The translations under genes were made by a program, and so were the position numbers. Under the pieces are notes generated by a model that made no database searches, was not told the DNA's origin, and was given only the letters and a program-made list of their open reading frames with translations. A DNA stretch of 64,000 nucleotides from Vibrio vulnificus NBRC 15645 = ATCC 27562 (GTDB lineage Bacteria > Pseudomonadota > Gammaproteobacteria > Enterobacterales > Vibrionaceae): NCBI RefSeq assembly GCF_002224265.1, contig NZ_CP012881.1:1178001-1242000 (forward strand), written 5' to 3'. Positions 29,751 through 39,763 of this stretch are shown in pieces (within the stretch, counting starts at the first letter, position 1; each line of letters opens with the position of its first letter).

Positions 29751-31181
29751 TTACTTCTTAAGCAATTCGCTCAAATCTTTCGCATCCCAATGTGGGAAAT
29801 GCTTGCGAATGAGTGCATTCAATTCCAACTCAAATGCGGAGAAATCACTGCTTGCTTTGGTTACTTCCGTCAGGCTCTCACTCACCATGCCCGCGCCAAC
29901 AGTGACGTTTGTCAGACGATCGATGATGATGAAACCACCGGTATCAGCACAATCTTGGTAGTTATCCAGAGCGATAGACTCGTTAAAGGTCCACTCACAC
30001 AAACCAATACCATTCAACGGCAACTCCGCCGCACTGTGTTTGGAAAGGTTGTTGATGTCATATTGATGATGAATGTGCTCAACGCGACCAATGGTCTTTT
30101 TACCAGCAATCTTGATGTCATAATCACGACCAGGCTGAAGTGGCTGTTCTGTCATCCACACCACATCCGCTGCCAAATGGTTAGTGAGCTCCACATTCGC
30201 ACCATGGTGAACAATCAAATCCCCGCGGCTGATATCGATCTCATCGGCCAGAGTCAGCGTCACAGCTAAACCCGCTTGCGCCTGTTCAAGATCGCCATCG
30301 AAGGTGACGATGCGCGCAACGGTTGAGCTCTTACCCGATGGCAGCGCCGTAATGCGATCGCCCACGTTCACCACACCAGACGAAATAGTGCCAGCGAAAC
30401 CACGAAAATCGAGGTTTGGACGATTAACGTATTGCACTGGGAAACGGAATTCACTCGCTTCTTTCTCTTTCTCAACGTCAACCGCTTCCAAAATTTCGAG
30501 TAGTGTCGGGCCTTGGTACCAAGCCATTTGTTGGCTCAGCTCAACCACGTTGTCGCCTTCCAGAGCAGAGATTGGGATAATTTGAATATCCGTTTCGCCG
30601 CGCAGGTTTTTCGAAAACTCTAGGTACTCCGCTTTGATTTCTTCAAAGCGTTGCTGAGAAAATTCCACTAAGTCCATTTTGTTCACGGCAACCACAAAGT
30701 GTTTCAGGCCGAGCAAATTGGAGATAAACGAGTGACGACGCGTTTGATCCAACACACCTTTACGCGCGTCGATCAGAATCACCGCTAGGTCACACGTTGA
30801 AGCGCCTGTTGCCATGTTGCGCGTGTACTGCTCATGCCCCGGAGTATCGGCGATAATGAATTTACGCTTCTGGGTTGAGAAGTAACGGTAAGCCACATCG
30901 ATGGTGATGCCTTGCTCACGCTCCGCTTGTAGACCATCCACTAGCAAGGCTAAGTCTGGACGACTGCCCGTGGTACCAACGCGCTGACTGTCTGAATGCA
31001 CTGCCGCAAGTTGATCTTCATAAATCTGTTTTGAGTCGTGTAGCAAACGACCAATCAGGGTACTTTTACCATCGTCTACCGAGCCACATGTCAGGAATCT
31101 AAGTAGCGATTTGTGTTGGTGTTGATTTAGGTAACCTTCAATACCTAACTCAGCGAGCTGAGCTTGAACTGCACTATTCAT
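29751..31181 (-). CDS. cysN: Sulfate adenylyltransferase GTPase subunit CysN
   Basis: A 476-residue EF-Tu-like GTPase that drives APS formation by CysD. G1 is [13 protein letters not shown]3 is [17 protein letters not shown], and G4 is VNKMD. The C-terminal domains carry the family motif [22 protein letters not shown]. It lies 17 bp after cysD in the same operon. It is not fused to CysC, which is a separate gene downstream. Confidence 0.97.
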   Translation of the reverse strand: MNSAVQAQLAELGIEGYLNQHQHKSLLRFLTCGSVDDGKSTLIGRLLHDSKQIYEDQLAAVHSDSQRVGTTGSRPDLALLVDGLQAEREQGITIDVAYRYFSTQKRKFIIADTPGHEQYTRNMATGASTCDLAVILIDARKGVLDQTRRHSFISNLLGLKHFVVAVNKMDLVEFSQQRFEEIKAEYLEFSKNLRGETDIQIIPISALEGDNVVELSQQMAWYQGPTLLEILEAVDVEKEKEASEFRFPVQYVNRPNLDFRGFAGTISSGVVNVGDRITALPSGKSSTVARIVTFDGDLEQAQAGLAVTLTLADEIDISRGDLIVHHGANVELTNHLAADVVWMTEQPLQPGRDYDIKIAGKKTIGRVEHIHHQYDINNLSKHSAAELPLNGIGLCEWTFNESIALDNYQDCADTGGFIIIDRLTNVTVGAGMVSESLTEVTKASSDFSAFELELNALIRKHFPHWDAKDLSELLKK

Positions 31182-31198
31182 TTTCTTTCCTTAGATCC

Positions 31199-32107
31199 TT
31201 AGAAGTAACCCTGACGTTTTTTCAGCTCCATCGACCCCGATTGATCGTGGTCGATGGCTCGTCCTTGACGCTCACTGGAAGTGGCCACCAGCATCTCTTC
31301 AATAATGCCTGTCAAGGTATTCGCCTCTGATTCGATCGCGCCCGTTAATGGGTAACAACCGAGGGTGCGGAAGCGCACGCTTTTCTCTTCGATCACTTCA
31401 CCTTCTTTCAGCTTCATACGATCATCGTCCACCATGATCAGCATGCCATCACGCTCTACCACCGGGCGTTTAGCGGCCAGATACAGCGGAACAATCTCGA
31501 TGTTCTCTAGGTAGATGTATTGCCAAATATCCAACTCTGTCCAGTTCGACAAAGGAAACACACGAATGCTTTCGCCTTTGTTTACTTGGCCGTTATAGGT
31601 TTTCCACAGCTCTGGACGCTGATTTTTTGGATCCCAAGTGTGGTTTTTGTCACGGAATGAGTAGACACGCTCTTTCGCTCGCGATTTTTCTTCATCACGA
31701 CGCGCACCACCAAAGGCAGCATCAAAACCATACTTATTTAATGCTTGTTTAAGGCCTTGCGTTTTCATGATGTCAGTATGTTTCGATGAGCCGTGGGTAA
31801 ATGGGCTACATCCCATAGCGAGACCTTCTGGGTTCTTATGTACCAACAATTCAAAGCCGTACTTCTCTGCCGTACGATCACGAAATTCGATCATTTCGCG
31901 GAATTTCCAATCCGTATCTACATGCAGTAGTGGGAAAGGAATCTTCCCTGGATAGAAGGCTTTGCGTGCTAAATGCAGCATGACCGAAGAGTCTTTGCCG
32001 ATTGAGTACATCATTACTGGATTGTCGAACTCAGCAGCCACTTCACGAATAATGTGAATGCTTTCTGCTTCCAGCTGCTTCAAGTGAGTCAGGCGTTGTT
32101 GATCCAT
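31199..32107 (-). CDS. cysD: Sulfate adenylyltransferase catalytic subunit CysD
   Basis: A 302-residue ATP pyrophosphatase-type enzyme that adenylates sulfate. The PP-loop [20 protein letters not shown] is near residue 32, and the conserved [20 protein letters not shown] and [15 protein letters not shown] follow. It ends with the typical [11 protein letters not shown]. Upstream is cobA, downstream cysN. Confidence 0.97.
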   Translation of the reverse strand: MDQQRLTHLKQLEAESIHIIREVAAEFDNPVMMYSIGKDSSVMLHLARKAFYPGKIPFPLLHVDTDWKFREMIEFRDRTAEKYGFELLVHKNPEGLAMGCSPFTHGSSKHTDIMKTQGLKQALNKYGFDAAFGGARRDEEKSRAKERVYSFRDKNHTWDPKNQRPELWKTYNGQVNKGESIRVFPLSNWTELDIWQYIYLENIEIVPLYLAAKRPVVERDGMLIMVDDDRMKLKEGEVIEEKSVRFRTLGCYPLTGAIESEANTLTGIIEEMLVATSSERQGRAIDHDQSGSMELKKRQGYF

Positions 32108-32164
32108 AGTTATTTCCTTTTTAAACCTTTTGGCTTATACGTATCCCTAAATCTTTGGTAACGA

Positions 32165-33040
32165 TTATATTGAGTTGGCAATAGCACTATTGTTGATTCG
32201 AGTACCAGATAAGAACCAATCTAATTTCTGAGACAACTGCACCACTTCACCGATCACAATCAGTGCTGGGGCCTCTGCTTTCTTAGCTAAATCAGCCAGT
32301 TCCGATAATTGACCTTTAAAAACTTTCTGTGACAACTGAGTTCCGCGTTCGATAATCGCAATCGGTGTTTGTGCTCTGCGACCGTGTTTAATCAATTGCT
32401 CTTGAATGTAATTCGACTTCATCAACCCCATATAAATCACCAGTGTTTGCTGCCCCCTTGCCAGAGTCGACCAATCCAATTGGTCACTTTCTGCTTTGAG
32501 ATGCCCTGTAATAAACATTGCGGATTGTGCGTAATCACGATGGGTAAGCGGTATGCCCGCATACGCAGTGGCGCCCGCTGCGGCTGTAATACCTGGGACC
32601 ACTTGAAAGGTAATGCCAGCATCGGCTAACACTTCTAGTTCTTCGCCGCCACGGCCAAAAACAAACGGATCGCCACCTTTGATGCGCACGACTTTGTAAC
32701 CTTGCTTAGCAAAGTCCACGAGGAGTTGGTTGGTTTTCTCTTGAGGTACGCTGTGGTGACCCGCTCGCTTACCCACACACACTAGAATGGCGTCATTTGC
32801 TACCAGAGCCATGATCTCATCAGAGACGAGGTAGTCGTACAGCACGACTTCGGCTTGCTGTAGGTAGTTGAGCGCTTTGAGCGTCAGCAGCTCCGGGTCA
32901 CCCGGGCCCGCACCGACTAAAGCCACTTCACCATGCTTGAGCTGGCTGTGACCATAACGGCCAGCCTTGGGACTGCTTGCCACCACGCTAGGGCGCTTAA
33001 AAGGGAAAACCGTTGCTGTGTCCTTGTCTGCCATGCTCAT
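32165..33040 (-). CDS. cobA: Uroporphyrinogen-III C-methyltransferase
   Basis: A 291-residue SAM-dependent methyltransferase that makes precorrin-2 for sirohaem, the cofactor of sulfite reductase. The SAM loop is [18 protein letters not shown], followed by [17 protein letters not shown] and [22 protein letters not shown]. It lacks the dehydrogenase/ferrochelatase half of CysG. It heads the cys operon, which fits sirohaem supply. The third residue (Met, ATG at 33034) may be the true start, as its spacing from GGAAAG is better. Confidence 0.94.
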   Translation of the reverse strand: MSMADKDTATVFPFKRPSVVASSPKAGRYGHSQLKHGEVALVGAGPGDPELLTLKALNYLQQAEVVLYDYLVSDEIMALVANDAILVCVGKRAGHHSVPQEKTNQLLVDFAKQGYKVVRIKGGDPFVFGRGGEELEVLADAGITFQVVPGITAAAGATAYAGIPLTHRDYAQSAMFITGHLKAESDQLDWSTLARGQQTLVIYMGLMKSNYIQEQLIKHGRRAQTPIAIIERGTQLSQKVFKGQLSELADLAKKAEAPALIVIGEVVQLSQKLDWFLSGTRINNSAIANSI

Positions 33041-33312
33041 CTTTCCATCGAACTATTGATAAGCGCATTATGGCGAGCTCTTCATATTACCTGAAATTCT
33101 AAAATTTCATTTTTTATTCAAAAAACTGCTAAGGAAATACAATCTCGTTACTCTCAGCGCTGAAATAACCCGCAAAAGGTGAGAGATAATAAGCAGAACG
33201 GGATAAAGTAATTGCTCAAAATCACAATTCAATATGTCGCGTAAGATAGGTTTCATCATTATTTGTTACATTAATCACCGACCTTTCCGCAAACATTCTT
33301 TTGGAGCAGACG
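33041..33312. promoter_or_regulatory. Divergent cobA/cpdB intergenic region
   Basis: A 272-bp AT-rich gap without a gene. It must contain the promoter of the cys operon (minus) and that of cpdB (plus). GGAG precedes the cpdB ATG. I do not see a clean operator. Confidence 0.5.
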
Positions 33313-35274
33313 ATGAAAGTGGCAGTGAAACCCCTATCTCTAGCCGTTTTAAGCAGCATGTTAGTCATGGCTGGCCCAGCAATGGCTGAAACCATCAAAC
33401 TACGCATTATTGAAACCACCGATATTCACACTAATGTGATGGACTACGACTACTACAAAGACAAGCCTTCACAACAAATTGGTTTGACGCGTGCAGCAAC
33501 ACTGGTCAAACAAGCACGTGGCGAAGTGGTCAACAGCGTACTGGTTGATAACGGTGACTTAATTCAAGGTAGCCCGATGGGTGACTACATGGCAGCTAAA
33601 GGCATTAAAGCGGGTGAAGTTCATCCTGTTTACAAAGCCATGAACCAGCTGAGCTACGATGTCGGTAACATTGGTAACCACGAATTCAACTACGGTTTAG
33701 AGTTCTTAGCGGAAACCATTAACGATGCGGATTTCCCATACGTCAGCGCCAACGTTTTTGATAAGAAAACGGGCAAGCACTACTTCAAACCTTACATCAT
33801 CAAAGCTCACACCTTCAAAGACGTAAACGGTGAAGAGCACACCATCAAAGTGGGCTACATTGGCTTTGTACCTCCTCAAATTATGGTGTGGGACAAGAAA
33901 AACCTCGAAGGCAAAGTGTTCGCCAAAGACATCAAAGAAACCGCAGAAGAGCTGGTTCCGCAGATGAAGAAAGAAGGTGCCGATGTGATCGTCGCCATTC
34001 CACACTCCGGCGTCTCCTCTGACCCATACAAAATTGGCGCAGAAAACTCAGTTTACTACCTCTCAGAAGTGGACGGCATTGATGCAATTGCGTTTGGCCA
34101 CTCCCACGCAGTGTTCCCAGGTAAAGGCTTTGACAACATCCAAGGTGTCGATAATCAAGCTGGCACCATCAACGGTGTTGCGGCGGTGATGCCAGGACGC
34201 TGGGGCAGCCATGTCGGTATTATTGACTTAGAACTACAGCAAAAAGAAGGGAAATGGACGGTTGTCAAAGGACAAACGGAAGCGCGCCCAATTTTCGACA
34301 AAGCAACCAAAAAACCATTGGTTGACGCCGATGCGGCGATGGTAAAAGCACTGGAAGCCGACCACAAGGGCACACGCGAGTTCGTTAACCAACCTATCGG
34401 TAAAGCGAACGATGTGATGTACAGCTTCCTCGCCTTAGTTCAAGACGACCCAACCGTGCAAATTGTTAACTTAGCGCAGAAAGATTACGTAGAACGCTTT
34501 ATCCAAGGCGATCCTGATCTTGCTGGCCTACCCGTTCTTTCTGCCGCAGCGCCGTTTAAAGCGGGTGGTCGTAAAAACGATCCGGCCAACTTTACCGAAG
34601 TGGAATCTGGTCAGTTAACGTTCCGTAACGCAGCCGACTTGTACCTCTATCCAAATACACTGGTGGCGATGAAAGTCACTGGTCACGAAGTGAAAGAGTG
34701 GCTTGAATGTAGTGCAGGTCAGTTCAAGCAAATCGACGTCAGCAGCACGGCGCCTCAATCTCTGATCGATTGGGATGGTTTCCGCACGTATAACTTCGAT
34801 GTGATCGATGGGGTGAACTACCAGATTGATGTGACCAAACCTGCAAAATATGACGGTGATTGTAAAGTGATCAACGCCGATTCTGAGCGTGTTATTGGCC
34901 TGACTTACCAAGGCAAGCCGATCGATGTGAAGCAAACATTCATTATTGCGACCAACAATTACCGTGCTTACAGCAACAAGTTCCCAGGCACAGGTTCAGA
35001 GTTTGTCGCGTTTGATTCACCAGATGAAAACCGCACTGTCGTGGCCAACTACATCTCTCGCGTGAGCCAAGAAAAAGGGGAAGTGACACCAAGTGCCGAC
35101 AATAACTGGACTTTCGCGCCGATTAAGTCAGACAAAGCACTGGATATTCGCTTTGAAACCTCGCCAAGCGACAAAGCGGCGCAGTTCATCAAGGAGAAAG
35201 GCATCTACCCAATGAAGCAGATTGCGACGGACGACGTTGGTTTCGCCGTGTACCAGTTGGATCTGCAAAAATAA
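33313..35274 (+). CDS. cpdB: 2',3'-cyclic-nucleotide 2'-phosphodiesterase / 3'-nucleotidase
   Basis: A 653-residue periplasmic enzyme that salvages nucleosides from 2',3'-cyclic nucleotides and 3'-nucleotides. The frame opens at a TTG (33301), but the ATG at 33313 has the GGAG site and begins the signal peptide, cut after PAMA. The metallophosphatase domain shows [43 protein letters not shown] and [10 protein letters not shown] 5'-nucleotidase C domain follows, with [14 protein letters not shown]. Confidence 0.96.
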   Translation: MKVAVKPLSLAVLSSMLVMAGPAMAETIKLRIIETTDIHTNVMDYDYYKDKPSQQIGLTRAATLVKQARGEVVNSVLVDNGDLIQGSPMGDYMAAKGIKAGEVHPVYKAMNQLSYDVGNIGNHEFNYGLEFLAETINDADFPYVSANVFDKKTGKHYFKPYIIKAHTFKDVNGEEHTIKVGYIGFVPPQIMVWDKKNLEGKVFAKDIKETAEELVPQMKKEGADVIVAIPHSGVSSDPYKIGAENSVYYLSEVDGIDAIAFGHSHAVFPGKGFDNIQGVDNQAGTINGVAAVMPGRWGSHVGIIDLELQQKEGKWTVVKGQTEARPIFDKATKKPLVDADAAMVKALEADHKGTREFVNQPIGKANDVMYSFLALVQDDPTVQIVNLAQKDYVERFIQGDPDLAGLPVLSAAAPFKAGGRKNDPANFTEVESGQLTFRNAADLYLYPNTLVAMKVTGHEVKEWLECSAGQFKQIDVSSTAPQSLIDWDGFRTYNFDVIDGVNYQIDVTKPAKYDGDCKVINADSERVIGLTYQGKPIDVKQTFIIATNNYRAYSNKFPGTGSEFVAFDSPDENRTVVANYISRVSQEKGEVTPSADNNWTFAPIKSDKALDIRFETSPSDKAAQFIKEKGIYPMKQIATDDVGFAVYQLDLQK

Positions 35275-35304
35275 CTTTTCTCGATATGAGAAATGCTTAA
35301 ACTC

Positions 35305-35335
35305 AAACCGTTGCCCTAAGGCAACGGTTTTTTTT
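35305..35335 (+). terminator. Rho-independent terminator after cpdB
   Basis: AAACCGTTGCC pairs with GGCAACGGTTT around CTAA and is followed by T residues. It lies 10 bp before the next ATG. Confidence 0.93.
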
Positions 35336-35345
35336 AGGGAGAGAC

Positions 35346-35909
35346 ATGGACACTCGCTTTATACAACAGCTTCAGAAACTCAGTTTATCCGCCGATGCCA
35401 TTGCCCTGGTGCTCTCTCAAGCCAAAGAACTGCAGTTGCCCACTCGTCATATTCTCCACCATCAGGGAGAGTATCCGCAGCAATTTTATTTTTTGCTCGA
35501 TGGGTTATGTCACGCCTGCTATCTCACTGAAGACGGTAAAGAGTTCAGCAAAGAATTCTATTGGGAAGTCGATTGGATGATCGGCTTTGAAAGCGCGATT
35601 TTGCAACAAGCAAGTCCTTTTCTGCTTGAGACATTAACACCAGTACATTTGCTGATATTTCCAATCGAACTACTGCAGCATTGGCGCTCAACACATCACC
35701 CGCTTTACACGCACTTACTCGAGACTCAACTGGTTTACAAAGAACGTAAAGAGCGCTTTTTGCTGCTTCACACTCCTGAGCAAAAATACCACTTGTTTAA
35801 AACGTCGTTCCCCACGTTATTGGAAAGGCTCAGTGATCGGCAAATTGCGGCTTATTTAGGTATCACCCCAGTCAGCTTAAGTCGAATTAAAAGCCGTTCA
35901 ACGGCTTAA
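35346..35909 (+). CDS. Crp/Fnr-family transcriptional regulator
   Basis: A 187-residue regulator with an N-terminal cyclic-nucleotide-binding-like barrel (about 20-120: LPTRHILHHQGEYPQQFYFLLDGLCHACYL) and a short C-terminal HTH (LSDRQIAAYLGITPVSLSRIKSR). It lacks the Fe-S cysteines of FNR and the exact cAMP-contact residues of CRP, so the effector is unknown. A hairpin overlaps its stop codon, and a 14-bp FNR/PrfA-type palindrome lies 26 bp downstream, ahead of elaA. Confidence 0.9.
   Translation: MDTRFIQQLQKLSLSADAIALVLSQAKELQLPTRHILHHQGEYPQQFYFLLDGLCHACYLTEDGKEFSKEFYWEVDWMIGFESAILQQASPFLLETLTPVHLLIFPIELLQHWRSTHHPLYTHLLETQLVYKERKERFLLLHTPEQKYHLFKTSFPTLLERLSDRQIAAYLGITPVSLSRIKSRSTA
35891..35907 (+). 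terminator. Hairpin overlapping the regulator stop codon
   Basis: AAGCCGT pairs with ACGGCTT around TCA. The stem runs into the stop codon. No T-run follows, so termination strength is doubtful. Confidence 0.4.
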
Positions 35910-35934
35910 CTCGATAACATAGAGATAGTCATTG

Positions 35935-35948
35935 TTAACATATGTTAA
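35935..35948. promoter_or_regulatory. FNR/PrfA-type palindrome upstream of elaA
   Basis: TTAACATATGTTAA is a perfect 14-bp palindrome with TTAAC-N4-GTTAA geometry, the 5-4-5 spacing of Crp/Fnr-family operators and an exact fit to the PrfA-box pattern TTAACA-N2-TGTTAA. It is about 40-55 bp upstream of a plausible -10 (35981-35988) for elaA, next to a Crp/Fnr regulator gene. Confidence 0.55.
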
Positions 35949-36008
35949 TGGCATTCGCGGAAGAGAAAAATTAGAGTCGCCATATTCATTTCATTAGGAG
36001 GGTTATCC

Positions 36009-36461
36009 ATGGTCCAATGGCAATTGCTGCCGTTTACGCAGCTGTCGAACACCCAGCTTTATCAGTTATTAAAACTTCGCGTTGATGTCTTCGTCGTTGA
36101 GCAAAACTGCCCGTATCCTGAGCTTGATGGCCACGATACAAAACCTGGGGTCTATCATCTATTGGGTTATCAAGGAGAAGAGTTGGTTGCTTGTAGTCGC
36201 TTGCTTCCTGCTGGAACCACTTACCCTCACGCCTCAATCGGACGCGTGGCAACCTTAGCCAGTGCGCGAGGCAATGGTCTTGGCCATCAGTTGCTCACTC
36301 AGGCGTTGCAATGTTGTGACGAACTTTGGCCAAACACAGTAATCGACATTGGTGCCCAACAACACCTTGAAGCGTTTTACCAACATCACGGCTTTCGCAC
36401 AGTGTCAGACATGTACCTTGAGGATGGCATCCCTCATATCGATATGCGTAAAGGCGACTAA
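36009..36461 (+). CDS. elaA: GNAT-family N-acetyltransferase, ElaA-like
   Basis: A 150-residue GNAT acetyltransferase of the ElaA type. Typical features are the N-terminal LLKLRVDVFVVEQNCPYPELDGHD, the acetyl-CoA-binding SIGRVATLASARGNGLGHQLL and the C-terminal FYQHHGFRTVSDMYLEDGIPHIDM. AGGAGGG precedes the ATG. The next gene begins immediately after its stop, so the two form an operon. The natural substrate is unknown. Confidence 0.9.
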   Translation: MVQWQLLPFTQLSNTQLYQLLKLRVDVFVVEQNCPYPELDGHDTKPGVYHLLGYQGEELVACSRLLPAGTTYPHASIGRVATLASARGNGLGHQLLTQALQCCDELWPNTVIDIGAQQHLEAFYQHHGFRTVSDMYLEDGIPHIDMRKGD

Positions 36462-37334
36462 ATGCAAGCTCACCAACTGGCTATCGTTTTACTGATTGTT
36501 GGCAACTTCTTGGCGACGCTTTCCGATGTCGCCGTAAAGCTCATTGACGGTGATATCTCCCCATTTCAATACATGTTTTTGCGTCAGTTGGTCTCGCTCT
36601 TACTCATCACGCCCTTATGGTGGGTTCAATCACCAGAACAACGGCGATTAACACAACCCGCAGTGACCATCACCCGAGCGCACCTCATTTTGATTGGCAG
36701 CGGTTGTATGATGGTTTCTATCACTTATCTGCCGCTGGCAACTGCCAATGCGGTTTTTTATGCCGCACCGTTACTCATGCTGCCATTGTCAATTTGGCTG
36801 TTGAAAGAACGTCCTTCCGCTGCCAAAGTGCTTGCGACCAGCCTGGGCTTTGTTGGTGTGTTGATCGTGTTACGCCCTTCTCAATTTCATTGGGCGGCCC
36901 TCTTTGCACTCGGCACCGCCACCACACTCGCACTGTTTAACATCCTAGTGAGAAAGTTGCCGGTCTCGCAATCGGTGGTGACTACGTTATGGTGGACGAG
37001 CCTGTTCTCCATTCCTGTATCGGCCTTGCTGGCGCTATTTCATTGGCAACCCATGAGTGCTCAACTGTTTCTGTTTGTCGCAATAAGCGCTGTGTGCATT
37101 CTTGGCTATAACGGTTTGGCCGTTGCAGCATATCGCCGTGCGCCAGCAGGCCAAATTGCGCTCTCGGAGTATTCTGGATTGCTGTTTGTCACCATCATAG
37201 GCCTAGTCGGTTTTAACGAACGGCCCGATGGCTTCACATGGCTTGGAATTTCATTGATTGTGCTGCCGCTACTGCCCGTTCGCAAGTGGCTATATATCAG
37301 ACAACAGAAACATCGCTCTCCATCATCGAGCTAG
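36462..37334 (+). CDS. EamA/DMT-family transporter
   Basis: A 290-residue drug/metabolite transporter with about ten transmembrane helices in two EamA repeats. The family's tail motif LLKERPSAAKVLATSLGFVGVLIVLRP closes the first repeat, and the second has GQIALSEYSGLLFVTIIGLVGFNERPD. It starts directly after the elaA stop. An acetyltransferase paired with an exporter suggests joint handling of a small amine or amino acid, but the substrate is unknown. Confidence 0.9.
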   Translation: MQAHQLAIVLLIVGNFLATLSDVAVKLIDGDISPFQYMFLRQLVSLLLITPLWWVQSPEQRRLTQPAVTITRAHLILIGSGCMMVSITYLPLATANAVFYAAPLLMLPLSIWLLKERPSAAKVLATSLGFVGVLIVLRPSQFHWAALFALGTATTLALFNILVRKLPVSQSVVTTLWWTSLFSIPVSALLALFHWQPMSAQLFLFVAISAVCILGYNGLAVAAYRRAPAGQIALSEYSGLLFVTIIGLVGFNERPDGFTWLGISLIVLPLLPVRKWLYIRQQKHRSPSSS

Positions 37335-37357
37335 AAAAGGAGAGTTCGTATAAACGC

Positions 37358-37382
37358 AATAAGGCGCTCAAGGCGCCTTATT
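37358..37382. terminator. Terminator between the EamA gene and ytfB
   Basis: AATAAGGCGC pairs with GCGCCTTATT around a short TCAAG loop. Convergent genes on both sides suggest a bidirectional role, although the U-tract is short. Confidence 0.7.
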
Positions 37383-37407
37383 GGGACTGATTCATCACAC
37401 GGCAGCG

Positions 37408-37971
37408 CTACTTGCTGCGGCCAAAACCACCATTAGATAAACGGAAAAACATCACTGAGGTCGTGCCTTTTTCCAACTGCAAAATGTCCAATTGACCGGT
37501 GTCATTGAGCTTAAAACGCACCAACTGACCTTGTTTGATCTGGCTGAGCGGTTTGTCATCCCCTTCGATGCGCACCAGTGCATTGAGATCCGACATCGAC
37601 AACTGATTATTACGAAACACCTGAGAAAGGGTGTCACCATCACGCACTAGGTATTCCTTCCAGCTATTGGACTTTAAGTTGTTCTGCTCTTCTGTGCGTT
37701 GCTGGCTTAACCCAGTAGTATCAATATCCAAAGCAATACGCTGTGGCGTGCTAGGCTCTGGCACTTTGAGCTCTGGTTCGCTACTTGGCCACAGTAACAA
37801 GACCAACAGGACAGGAACTAAAACATAAAGCGCACGTTGATGTAAACGTGGCAACGCTGCCCAAAATTGCTTGACGTTGGACAAAATACGCTTGTAATCA
37901 AATTGAGCAATACGCTGTTTACACAGCGCCAGATAATCTACCTGAGCCTTCTTCTTTCGACGTCGATTCAT
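37408..37971 (-). CDS. ytfB: OapA/YtfB-family LysM-like cell-surface protein
   Basis: A 187-residue protein with a basic cytoplasmic N-terminus (MNRRRKKKAQVDYL), one transmembrane helix (ALYVLVPVLLVLLLW) and a periplasmic OapA/LysM-like domain (VRDGDTLSQVFRNNQLSMSDLNALVRIEGD). I choose the ATG at 37971 over 37998 because it gives the family start. E. coli YtfB binds N-acetylglucosamine glycans and affects division. It is divergent from fklB, a pairing also found in E. coli. Confidence 0.85.
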   Translation of the reverse strand: MNRRRKKKAQVDYLALCKQRIAQFDYKRILSNVKQFWAALPRLHQRALYVLVPVLLVLLLWPSSEPELKVPEPSTPQRIALDIDTTGLSQQRTEEQNNLKSNSWKEYLVRDGDTLSQVFRNNQLSMSDLNALVRIEGDDKPLSQIKQGQLVRFKLNDTGQLDILQLEKGTTSVMFFRLSNGGFGRSK

Positions 37972-38197
37972 GCTAGTGCTTCTCCAAACCCTTTGCACTC
38001 AGTATAAAAATACAAATTGGCTGAGTATAGTGCTTTCCGATGACAGTGAGTCATTACAAGGTAAAAATGGTTAAAAAGCGTGAAGGAAAACGTTCCTTTT
38101 ACAAGTCCATACGCCCCGCGGTGAGAGATGGGCCATTTAAACCTGTAGCCTAAACTGTTATCCTTTCGCTTTCATTCGTTCAATAAGAGTGACTTTT

Positions 38198-38818
38198 ATG
38201 TCTGACATTAAATTTGAAACCGTAGAAGAGAAAGCAAGCTACGGTATTGGCCTACAAATGGGCCAGCAACTAGCAGGTTCAGGTCTTGATGGCCTAAACG
38301 TTGCAGCCATCGCAGCGGGTATCGCAACATCTTTAACTGGTGACATGCCAGCGATTGAAGTAGACGAAATCAACAAAGCACTACACGAGCTATACACTCG
38401 CGCAGAATCTGCGCGTGCAGAAGCGGCAAAAGCGGCAGCGGCTGACGGCGAAGTATTTCTAAAAGACAACGCACTTCGTCCAGAAGTGACGGTTCTTGAG
38501 TCTGGCCTGCAATACGAAATCATCACTGAAGGCAATGGCGAAATCCCAACTTCAGACAAAACCGTACGCGTTCACTACCATGGTGAGTTGGTTGACGGCA
38601 CCGTGTTCGATAGCTCAGTATCACGTGGCCAACCAGCGCAATTCCCAGTCACAGGTGTGATTAAAGGTTGGGTTGAAGCACTACAACTGATGCCAGTAGG
38701 CTCTAAGTGGAAACTGTACATCCCACACGATCTTGCTTACGGCGAGCGTGGTGCGGGGGCGTCAATTCCTCCATTTGCCGCACTAGTATTTGAAGTAGAA
38801 CTGCTAGATATCGTTTAA
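38198..38818 (+). CDS. fklB: FKBP-type peptidyl-prolyl isomerase FklB
   Basis: A 206-residue FKBP22, the same length as E. coli FklB. The frame opens at 38189, but MSDIKFETVEEKASYGIGLQ from 38198 is the family start. The N-terminal domain (to about 85) mediates dimerisation, and the C-terminal FKBP domain shows VRVHYHGELVDGTVFDSSVSRGQPAQFPV and SKWKLYIPHDLAYGERG. It assists protein folding. Its localisation (cytoplasmic here, no signal peptide) follows from the sequence. Confidence 0.96.
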   Translation: MSDIKFETVEEKASYGIGLQMGQQLAGSGLDGLNVAAIAAGIATSLTGDMPAIEVDEINKALHELYTRAESARAEAAKAAAADGEVFLKDNALRPEVTVLESGLQYEIITEGNGEIPTSDKTVRVHYHGELVDGTVFDSSVSRGQPAQFPVTGVIKGWVEALQLMPVGSKWKLYIPHDLAYGERGAGASIPPFAALVFEVELLDIV

Positions 38819-38841
38819 TTTAAACTTGTAGCATTTCTCAT

Positions 38842-38872
38842 AACGGCGACACAATGTGTCGCCGTTTTTTTT
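38842..38872 (+). terminator. Rho-independent terminator after fklB
   Basis: AACGGCGACAC pairs with GTGTCGCCGTT around AAT and is followed by eight T or so. Confidence 0.94.
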
Positions 38873-38951
38873 GGATAATACTGAAGCCATTCAAAACAAG
38901 AATATTCGGTTGTGACAATACCGAAAATAAGTCAGCAAATAAGGAAATATT

Positions 38952-39446
38952 ATGTACAAGAAAATCGCTATCGCCGCCTTTGTCAGTGTCGCACTTATGG
39001 GGTGTCAAACGACATCGAAACAAGCTCAAACAGGTACAGAAAGTGGTTATGGCGAAATGGCTAACGCCGCGCTGATGAGCGCAGTACAAACTTGGTCTCA
39101 GAAAGGCTCAATTGACAATGATCTCATCACTACTATCCAAAGTAGCGCCAACATTTTGTCAGAACAGGCGGTCGGCGGAGTGGGATCACTCCTTGCGCTC
39201 GCGAAAAACTCATTGAGCAATAACGAAAGCACCGAGTTAGCAGGGCTTATGCCTGGGTTTGATTCACTACAATCAAGCGGCCTTACAGCGTTAATCAGCA
39301 ATAACGACACGGTTAAGAGCGCCTTTTCGGCATTGGGATTAGATCCAGCTCTTATTTCTACCTTTACACCGATCATCCTAAGCGCACTACAAAATCAGGG
39401 CGCAAGCTCAGGTTTGCTAGATAGTCTTTCTTCTATCTGGAAATAA
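38952..39446 (+). CDS. DUF2780 (VcgC/VcgE-like) lipoprotein
   Basis: A 164-residue protein. The signal peptide MYKKIAIAAFVSVALMGC ends in lipobox ALMGC, so Cys18 is probably lipidated. The mature part is rich in serine, alanine and leucine, with the DUF2780 elements GVGSLLALAKNSLS and FSALGLDPALISTFTPIILSAL. Function is unknown. AAGGAAATATT precedes the ATG. A 16-copy heptamer array begins directly after its stop codon. Confidence 0.85.
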   Translation: MYKKIAIAAFVSVALMGCQTTSKQAQTGTESGYGEMANAALMSAVQTWSQKGSIDNDLITTIQSSANILSEQAVGGVGSLLALAKNSLSNNESTELAGLMPGFDSLQSSGLTALISNNDTVKSAFSALGLDPALISTFTPIILSALQNQGASSGLLDSLSSIWK

Positions 39447-39558
39447 GCGAGAAGCGAGAAGCGAGAAGCGAGAAGCGAGAAGCGAGAAGCGAGAAGCGAG
39501 AAGCGAGAAGCGAGAAGCGAGAAGCGAGAAGCGAGAAGCGAGAAGCGAGAAGCGAGAA
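39447..39558. repeat. Heptamer tandem array (GCGAGAA)x16
   Basis: Sixteen perfect tandem copies of GCGAGAA (112 bp) start at the base after the TAA stop of the DUF2780 gene and end 7 bp before its terminator. The array is non-coding, so length change would alter only the 3' untranslated region. Confidence 0.97.
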
Positions 39559-39565
39559 AATTTTG

Positions 39566-39595
39566 AAGGGTTGGCGCGCAGTGCCAACCCTTTTT
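39566..39595 (+). terminator. Rho-independent terminator after the heptamer array
   Basis: AAGGGTTGGC pairs with GCCAACCCTT around GCGCAGT and is followed by TTT. It ends the DUF2780 transcript. Confidence 0.92.
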
Positions 39596-39653
39596 CTTTA
39601 AACTCAGATAATGAAATCCAAATTAGGAACCAGTGCTGTCTGCAACTTTTGGC

Positions 39654-39720
39654 TCTCTCTCCGCGATCTCTTCTCGAAGAACGAAGTTCGCTCGCGATTC
39701 TCTGAGCGAAGCTTTTTCCA
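39654..39720. repeat. Degenerate inverted remnant of the heptamer motif
   Basis: Between the two convergent terminators, CGATCTCTTCTCGAAG, AACGAAGTTCGCTCGCGATT and CTCTGAGCGAAG contain imperfect copies of TTCTCGC, the reverse complement of the heptamer, together with a GAACGAAGTTC palindrome. Confidence 0.4.
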
Positions 39721-39763
39721 AGGAAGTAAGGCTTGGCTCGTTATTTCCTTATCTTACAAACGC

